A DNA stretch of 13,020 nt from Synechococcaceae bacterium WB8_1B_136 (lineage in GTDB: Bacteria; Cyanobacteriota; Cyanobacteriia; PCC-6307; Cyanobiaceae): positions 1-13,020 of the forward strand of contig RGNC01000046.1 in the NCBI GenBank assembly GCA_010029175.1, written 5' to 3'. Shown here piece by piece: positions 8,894 to 13,020 of the stretch. The first letter of the stretch is position 1; every line of letters begins with the position of its first letter. Below the pieces are notes generated by a model, which made no database searches, was not told where the DNA came from, and worked only from the letters and a program-made list of their open reading frames with translations. The position numbers and the translations under genes were made by a program.

Positions 8894-9261
8894 TGGCCGG
8901 AGCACCCGACACTCCCTCCCCAGACAACCCGGCTCCAGAGGTTGCTGCCCCCGCAGCCGTCAGTGGCAGTTTCGGAGCCGTGTTCCTCACCACGTTCACC
9001 ACGGTGTTTCTGGCGGAACTGGGGGACAAGACCCAATTAGCCGCCCTGCTGCTCTCGGCGGAGTCGGGGAGGCCGGTGCTGGTGTTCATCGGGGCCTCCC
9101 TGGCCCTGATCAGCTCCAGCCTGGTGGGGGTGATCCTCGGGCGCTGGCTCTCACGGGTGATGCCCCCGCAGCAACTGGAGCGGCTGGCCGGCATCCTGAT
9201 GATCGGCCTCGGGCTGTGGCTGGGCCGCCAGGCCGCGGTGACCATGCTTCCCCTCACCTAA
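8893..9261 (+). CDS. UPF0016 (GDT1-like) half-transporter, first copy; probable Mn exchanger subunit
   Basis: UPF0016 proteins exchange Mn2+ or Ca2+ for protons. Full-length members hold two E-x-G-D-K/R-T/S repeats, while half-size genes in cyanobacteria are thought to work as pairs. This 122-residue protein has one motif, ELGDKT (42-47), in a first helix (about 27-55), then helices at about 62-84 and 96-114, so one three-helix repeat. The first 24 residues are Pro/Ala-rich and non-hydrophobic, an extension the second copy lacks. The start overlaps the ykgJ-like stop, and the second copy begins 8 nt after this stop. Whether it imports, exports or loads manganese into thylakoids cannot be read from sequence. 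Confidence 0.88.
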   Translation: MAGAPDTPSPDNPAPEVAAPAAVSGSFGAVFLTTFTTVFLAELGDKTQLAALLLSAESGRPVLVFIGASLALISSSLVGVILGRWLSRVMPPQQLERLAGILMIGLGLWLGRQAAVTMLPLT

Positions 9262-9269
9262 ATCCGCCG

Positions 9270-9602
9270 ATGCAGCTGCCACTCTTGGCCTCCACCTTCG
9301 CCACGGTGTTTCTGGCGGAACTGGGCGATAAAACCCAGCTGGCGATTGTCACCATCAGCGGCACATCCAGCCGCAGCGGCGCCGTGTTCGCCGGCAGCGC
9401 CAGCGCCCTGGTGCTGGCCAGCCTGCTGGGGGCAGGGGCCGGTGGGTCCCTCTCAGCGGTGATCCCCGCCAACGCCCTGCAGCTGGCCGCCTCGATTGGC
9501 TTCCTGGTGATCGGCATCAGGCTGGTGGTCAAGGCCGGTCAGGGCGAGGCTGCAGCACCTGAAGCGCAGCCGGCGGCGGACGAGGCGACCACCACTCCCT
9601 AG
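9270..9602 (+). CDS. UPF0016 (GDT1-like) half-transporter, second copy; probable Mn exchanger subunit
   Basis: The 110-residue partner of the preceding gene, also with a single ELGDKT motif (17-22) and three predicted helices (about 5-30, 36-58, 68-87), followed by a charged Ala/Glu-rich tail. The ATG at 9270 is chosen over the in-frame ATG at 9216, which lies inside the first copy. From 9270 the protein starts MQLPLLASTFATVFLAELGD, directly at the first helix. The two proteins probably form an antiparallel heterodimer equal to one full-length exchanger. The coding strands share an identical 25-nt block over the metal motif (8999-9023 and 9301-9325). Confidence 0.88.
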   Translation: MQLPLLASTFATVFLAELGDKTQLAIVTISGTSSRSGAVFAGSASALVLASLLGAGAGGSLSAVIPANALQLAASIGFLVIGIRLVVKAGQGEAAAPEAQPAADEATTTP

Positions 9603-9623
9603 AGTTCAGGGGCTTGATTCCAG

Positions 9624-9648
9624 GCACAGGGCGTTGGCCGTCCTGTGC
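9624..9648 (+). other. 10-bp hairpin in the gap before the RNase-family gene
   Basis: GCACAGGGCG (9624-9633) pairs with CGTCCTGTGC (9639-9648) with one G-U pair and a TTGGC loop. It lies in the 134-bp gap (9603-9736) between the UPF0016 pair and the RNase-family start. No T-run follows, so a simple intrinsic terminator is unlikely. A processing site, partial terminator or leader structure are all possible. Confidence 0.45.
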
Positions 9649-9736
9649 TGCGGGGATCCAACGCGCAATCCAGGGGCGTCCCGCTCCGCCTGAGCCCCAA
9701 CCCAGCCGACTGCGTCACTTGTCTTCGTCCACCTCC

Positions 9737-12076
9737 ATGAAGTTCACGGTCGCCGACCTGATCGAGCAGCTCCCCTCCGAGCAGCAGCTCAGCATCACCA
9801 AACTGGAAAAGGCCCTCGGGCTCACGACCAAAGCCGATAAACAGCAGTTGCGGATCGCCCTCACCGGCCTGGTGCGGGTGGGAGTGCTGCAGGAAACCGA
9901 CGACGGCATCGGCCGGGTGGACGACGACGGCCTGATCGAGGCGAGGCTGCGCTGCAGCAGCAAGGGCTTCTGCTTCGCCCTGCGGGAAGACGGCGGCGAG
10001 GACATCTACATCCGTGACAACCAGCTGAACCACGCCTGGAACGGGGATCGGGTGCTGGTGCGCGTGACCCGCGAGGGAGGCCGCCGCCGCTCCCCCGAGG
10101 GTGGCGTTCAGTGCATTCTCGAGCGCAGCACCACCAGCCTGCTGGCGCAGGTGGAGCAGCAGAACGAGCGCCTGGTGGCGGTTCCCCTCGACGACCGGTT
10201 GCTGGCCGCCGTGGCACTGCCGGCCGGCGACGCCAAGCACCTCACAGCCGAGGGCGAAGCGGTGGTGGAGGTGAAGGTCGACCGCTATCCCGTGGGCCAG
10301 TTGCCGGCTGAGGGGCACGTGGCCCGCAGCCTGGCGATCAACGCCGGCCCCGAGGCGGATCTGGATCTGCTGCTCACCAAACATGGCCTGCGGGAGCGGC
10401 CCGCGGGCCCCAAGGCAACCCTCAAGACCCTCGATGCCAAGGAGCGGGACGACCTGACGGCCCTGCCCACCCTGCTGTTGCAGGCCTGGGAGGGGGCCGA
10501 GGCCCCGGCGTTGCCGGCGGTGTCCCTGGAACGCACCGAGAACGGTCATCGGCTCTGGGTGCATGCGCCGGCCGTGGCTGAACGGCTGGGTTTCGGCAGT
10601 GCCCTGGATCTGCACCTGCGGGAGCAGGGGGAGGCGCTGTGCCTGGTCAGCCGCTGGCTGCCGCTGCTCACCCCAGCCCTGAGCACAGCCTGCGGTTTCA
10701 AGCCGGGCAGCGGCGAGGCGGCGCTCTCGGTGGCCCTGGAGCTGAGCGAAACGGGCGAGCTGGAGCACTACCGCTTCTGCCGCAGCACCATTCAGCCCGA
10801 CGGCCTGGTGGATGCCAAGGCCCTGCAGGCCCTGGCGGAACGCAAGCCCAAGGCCCGCACCACCCCTGCGGCCCTCAAGGCCATCAAGGATGTGCTGCCC
10901 CTGCTGGAGCAACTGCTGGAACTGGCCGGAGCCCTTCGCCAACAGCGCCTGGATGCCGGCTCGATCGAGCTGGCCCTGGGCATGCCCGCCATCGAGGGCC
11001 TGGGGGATCTGGCCCTGCCCGAACCCGACGAGGGTCGCCAGGGCTGGTTGGTGCAGCAGGATTCAACCCAACAGCCCCTGGCCCTGCTGCGGGAGTTGAT
11101 CCTGCCGGCCCATCGGGCCCTTGGCCGGCACCTGGCGGCCCTGGAACTGCCGGCGATCTATGCCCACAACCCCGCCCCCGATCCGGAGGCGCTGAACGAG
11201 GTGGCCAAGGCCGCCCTGGCCCTGGAGATCCCCCTGGAGCTGAGCGCCGATGGCAATGCCACGGCCCAGGAGCTGGCGGTGGCCTTCGCCAGCAGCGACC
11301 GCAGCCGTGTGCTGCAGCAGCAACTCAGCGAGGCCCTGCGGCCGGTGGCCCTCAGCGCTGAACCTGGCACCAACCTGCTGGCTGGCGAAGCGGAGGCGGT
11401 TGCCCCCTGGTGCTGCCCCACGCTGCACTACGCCGACCTGTGGAACCAGCACGTGCTGGCACTGCTGCTGAGCGATGGCAAGGACCGCCCCTCGGTGCGT
11501 CACAAGACCCGCGTGGACATCGCCGGCGACAGCAGCCACGGGGTGATCGACTGGCCGCTGCTGGCCCCCAGCCTGATCCATCCGCTGGAGGAGGCCCGCA
11601 GTGTTGCTTTGCTGCACCGGCTCAATGCCCGCTCGCGGTTCGCCACCGACCTGCAGGCCGATGCCCTGGCCATGGCCCAGGCCCGCCAGGCCGAACCCCT
11701 GGTGGGCCAGGTGCTCAACGGCGTGGTCAGCGGGGTGCAGAGCTACGGCTTCTTCGTGGAGGTGCCCCCATCCCAGGTGGAGGGGCTGGTGCATGTGAGT
11801 TCACTCAAGGACGACTGGTATGAGTACCGCTCCCGCCAGAACCGGCTGGTGGGTCGCAAGAATCGCCGCACCTACATGCTGGGCGACCCGGTGGAGGTGA
11901 TCATCCAGAAGGTGGATGTGCTGCGCCATCAGATCGACCTGGCGGTGGTGCTGCCCGAGGGCTACGAAGCCGTGGAGGGCAAGGAGGACGGCAAGGCCTA
12001 CGACAGCCGGGCCTACGACAGCCGGGCCTACGACGGTCAGGACAGCGACAGCCCGGCCGACGGCGACGAGGCCTGA
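9737..12076 (+). CDS. RNase II/R-family protein with degenerate catalytic site
   Basis: A 779-residue RNB-superfamily protein. From the ATG at 9737: a winged-helix-like N-terminus (1-60), a cold-shock/OB region (about 66-130, with SKGFCFALREDGGEDIYIRDNQLNHAWNGDRV split across it), an RNB region (about 236-575) with the recognisable RDDLTALPT and GHRLWVHAPAVAERLG, and a C-terminal S1 domain (about 652-740). Active family members need an aspartate cluster of the form D...D.DD just before the RLWVH segment. Here 244-264 reads LPTLLLQAWEGAEAPAL.. with no Asp. The TSPIRRY motif is replaced by CCPTLHY (559-565), losing both arginines. The frame is continuous, so this is substitution, not frameshift. 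The protein probably binds RNA without degrading it, although family members were described as exonucleases. The ATG at 9614 is rejected because 9614-9736 encodes non-conserved sequence. ubiX follows after 2 nt. Confidence 0.85.
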   Translation: MKFTVADLIEQLPSEQQLSITKLEKALGLTTKADKQQLRIALTGLVRVGVLQETDDGIGRVDDDGLIEARLRCSSKGFCFALREDGGEDIYIRDNQLNHAWNGDRVLVRVTREGGRRRSPEGGVQCILERSTTSLLAQVEQQNERLVAVPLDDRLLAAVALPAGDAKHLTAEGEAVVEVKVDRYPVGQLPAEGHVARSLAINAGPEADLDLLLTKHGLRERPAGPKATLKTLDAKERDDLTALPTLLLQAWEGAEAPALPAVSLERTENGHRLWVHAPAVAERLGFGSALDLHLREQGEALCLVSRWLPLLTPALSTACGFKPGSGEAALSVALELSETGELEHYRFCRSTIQPDGLVDAKALQALAERKPKARTTPAALKAIKDVLPLLEQLLELAGALRQQRLDAGSIELALGMPAIEGLGDLALPEPDEGRQGWLVQQDSTQQPLALLRELILPAHRALGRHLAALELPAIYAHNPAPDPEALNEVAKAALALEIPLELSADGNATAQELAVAFASSDRSRVLQQQLSEALRPVALSAEPGTNLLAGEAEAVAPWCCPTLHYADLWNQHVLALLLSDGKDRPSVRHKTRVDIAGDSSHGVIDWPLLAPSLIHPLEEARSVALLHRLNARSRFATDLQADALAMAQARQAEPLVGQVLNGVVSGVQSYGFFVEVPPSQVEGLVHVSSLKDDWYEYRSRQNRLVGRKNRRTYMLGDPVEVIIQKVDVLRHQIDLAVVLPEGYEAVEGKEDGKAYDSRAYDSRAYDGQDSDSPADGDEA
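11996..12040 (+). repeat. 15-bp tandem repeat, three copies, in the RNase-family C-terminus
   Basis: GCCTACGACAGCCGG occurs at 11996-12010 and 12011-12025, with a diverged third copy at 12026-12040. In frame it encodes AYDSR-AYDSR-AYDGQ, part of a disordered acidic tail after the S1 domain. Because the unit is a multiple of three, copy-number change would keep the frame. Confidence 0.85.
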
Positions 12077-12078
12077 CC

Positions 12079-12708
12079 GTGACGGGCGGCCCCGGCTTCG
12101 ATCCGGTGGTGCTGGGGGTCTCGGGTGCCAGCGCCCAGCCCCTGGCCCAGCGGGCCCTGCAGCTGTTGCTGCAGGCCGGTGAACGGGTGGAGCTGGTGGT
12201 GAGCCGCGGCGCCATCGGCGTCTGGCAAGCGGAGCTGGGCATTCAGGTGCCCAGTGAACCGCAGGCCCAGGAGGCGTTCTGGCGCGACCGCACGGGCATT
12301 TCCACCGGCCTGCTGCGCTGCCACCGCTGGAACAACCAGGCGGCGGGGATTGCCAGCGGCAGCTTCCGCACCCGGGGCATGGTGATCCTGCCCTGCTCCA
12401 TGGGCAGCGTGGGCCGCATCGCGGCCGGCGTCGCCACCGACCTGCTGGAGCGGGCCGCCGATGTGCACCTCAAGGAGGGGCGCCCACTGGTGATCTGCCC
12501 GCGGGAAACACCCTGGAACCTGATTCATCTGCGCAACCTCACCGCCCTGGCGGAGGCTGGCGCCCGCATCGCACCGCCGGTCCCCGCCTGGTATCACCAA
12601 CCGACCAGCATCGATGACATGGTGGATTTTCTGGTGATCCGGGTGTTCGATGGCCTGGGCTACGACCTCGGCACCCTGCGCCGTTGGGACGGACCGATCC
12701 AAGGCTGA
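12079..12708 (+). CDS. ubiX: Flavin prenyltransferase UbiX
   Basis: UbiX joins a dimethylallyl group to FMN, making the prenylated flavin cofactor for UbiD-type decarboxylases. In cyanobacteria this supports decarboxylation in plastoquinone synthesis. The 209-residue protein has GVSGASA (13-19) at the FMN phosphate site, ILPCSMGSVGRIAAG (103-117) and CPRETPWNLIHLRNLTALAEAG (140-161), where the RET residues belong to the active site, plus a late PAWYH (169-173). The start is the GTG at 12079, two bases after the RNase-family stop. No ATG lies nearby in frame. The next gene starts 3 nt after the stop. The order suggests one transcript with the RNase-family gene. Confidence 0.93.
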   Translation: MTGGPGFDPVVLGVSGASAQPLAQRALQLLLQAGERVELVVSRGAIGVWQAELGIQVPSEPQAQEAFWRDRTGISTGLLRCHRWNNQAAGIASGSFRTRGMVILPCSMGSVGRIAAGVATDLLERAADVHLKEGRPLVICPRETPWNLIHLRNLTALAEAGARIAPPVPAWYHQPTSIDDMVDFLVIRVFDGLGYDLGTLRRWDGPIQG

Positions 12709-12711
12709 ACC

Positions 12712-13020
12712 GTGCTGCATCGCCTTCTGCTGCTGCCCCTGCTGACGCCATTGCTGGCGGTGCTGCTGCTCGGGGCCATCAACCCCAGGCCCTGGGTGGC
12801 CCTGCAACTGCTCACCTGGCGCAGCCCGGCCCTGCCCCTGGGAGCCTGGATCGGGGCCGCCGCTGCCGCGGGGGCAGGGCTGAGCGCTGCCGCCACCGGC
12901 CTGGCTCTGCAGGCGGGTGCAGCCGCTGCCGGCACACCCCCAGGCCGGCGGCAGGTGCGCCGCAGCCGCAGCGACAACCGCAACGACAGCGACCACGACG
13001 AGGCTCCGATCTGGCCGGAA
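12712..13020 (+). CDS. LapA-like (DUF1049-type) small membrane protein, partial at 3' end
   Basis: The frame is open from a GTG at 12712, three bases after ubiX, to the window end (103 codons, no stop). It begins (M)LHRLLLLPLLTPLLAVLLLG, a first membrane helix, then NPRPWVALQLLTWRSPALPLGAWIGAAAAAGAG, where the 'NP.PV.L.FL.W.S..LPLG' pattern and a second helix resemble LapA-type proteins. A basic-acidic linker (RRQVRRSRSDNRNDSDHDEAP) follows. The function is unknown. Tight spacing suggests cotranscription with ubiX. The opposite strand carries a long open frame (12037-12996) that is antisense to both genes and not coding. Confidence 0.7.
   Translation, partial: MLHRLLLLPLLTPLLAVLLLGAINPRPWVALQLLTWRSPALPLGAWIGAAAAAGAGLSAAATGLALQAGAAAAGTPPGRRQVRRSRSDNRNDSDHDEAPIWPE

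Noticed and set aside
9599..10942. Long minus-strand open frame (447 codons) opposite the RNase-family gene
   Set aside because: It is antisense to a conserved domain protein, its translation is Gln/Gly/His-rich with no family features, and such frames are expected in GC-rich coding DNA.
12037..12996. Minus-strand open frame (319 codons) opposite ubiX and the LapA-like gene
   Set aside because: It covers a confidently identified ubiX in antisense, and its translation is low-complexity.

Overview
The window looks like a piece of a high-GC picocyanobacterial chromosome (Cyanobium or Synechococcus of the alpha-cyanobacterial lineage). The signs are a 35-residue photosystem II protein Psb30/Ycf12, a Ycf20 (DUF565) membrane protein, a CbbY-type sugar-phosphate phosphatase next to a plant-type D-glycerate 3-kinase, two half-size UPF0016 manganese-exchanger genes, a cyanobacterial-type L32 and an FtsH protease. 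The lineage is inferred from gene content and composition, not from a search. There are no mobile elements, CRISPR arrays, tRNAs or rRNAs. This is densely packed core genome.

Layout, left to right. Plus strand: the 3' end of thrC (threonine synthase), a MoaD/ThiS-type sulfur carrier ending in Gly-Gly, and a two-barrel cupin with a strong Shine-Dalgarno. Minus strand: an FtsH whose open frame runs on into the antisense strand of the cupin gene. A short divergent promoter region separates ftsH from rpmF (L32, plus). The minus-strand operon cbbY > ycf20 > glyK has stop/start overlaps at both junctions, and its 3' end overlaps the 3' end of rpmF. recJ (plus) diverges from cbbY and converges on psb30 (minus), with a likely terminator between them. 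A plus-strand run follows: a cysteine-rich YkgJ-type protein, two UPF0016 half-transporters, a hairpin-bearing gap, then an RNase II/R-family gene, ubiX and the start of a LapA-like membrane protein.

How the genes may work together. CbbY clears xylulose-1,5-bisphosphate, a Rubisco misfire product, and GlyK returns glycerate from photorespiration to 3-phosphoglycerate, so the minus-strand operon reads as a Rubisco side-product repair unit. The thrC/sulfur-carrier pair suggests protein-thiocarboxylate sulfur chemistry near O-phosphohomoserine metabolism. The UPF0016 pair is expected to move manganese, and psb30, encoding a photosystem II subunit, lies close by.

The most unusual points are: an RNase II/R-family protein that has lost the aspartate cluster and the TSPIRRY arginines of the catalytic domain (probable pseudo-exonuclease); an FtsH with no first transmembrane helix and an open frame about 115 codons past the end of family similarity; and the tandem UPF0016 genes, which share a 25-nt identical block.
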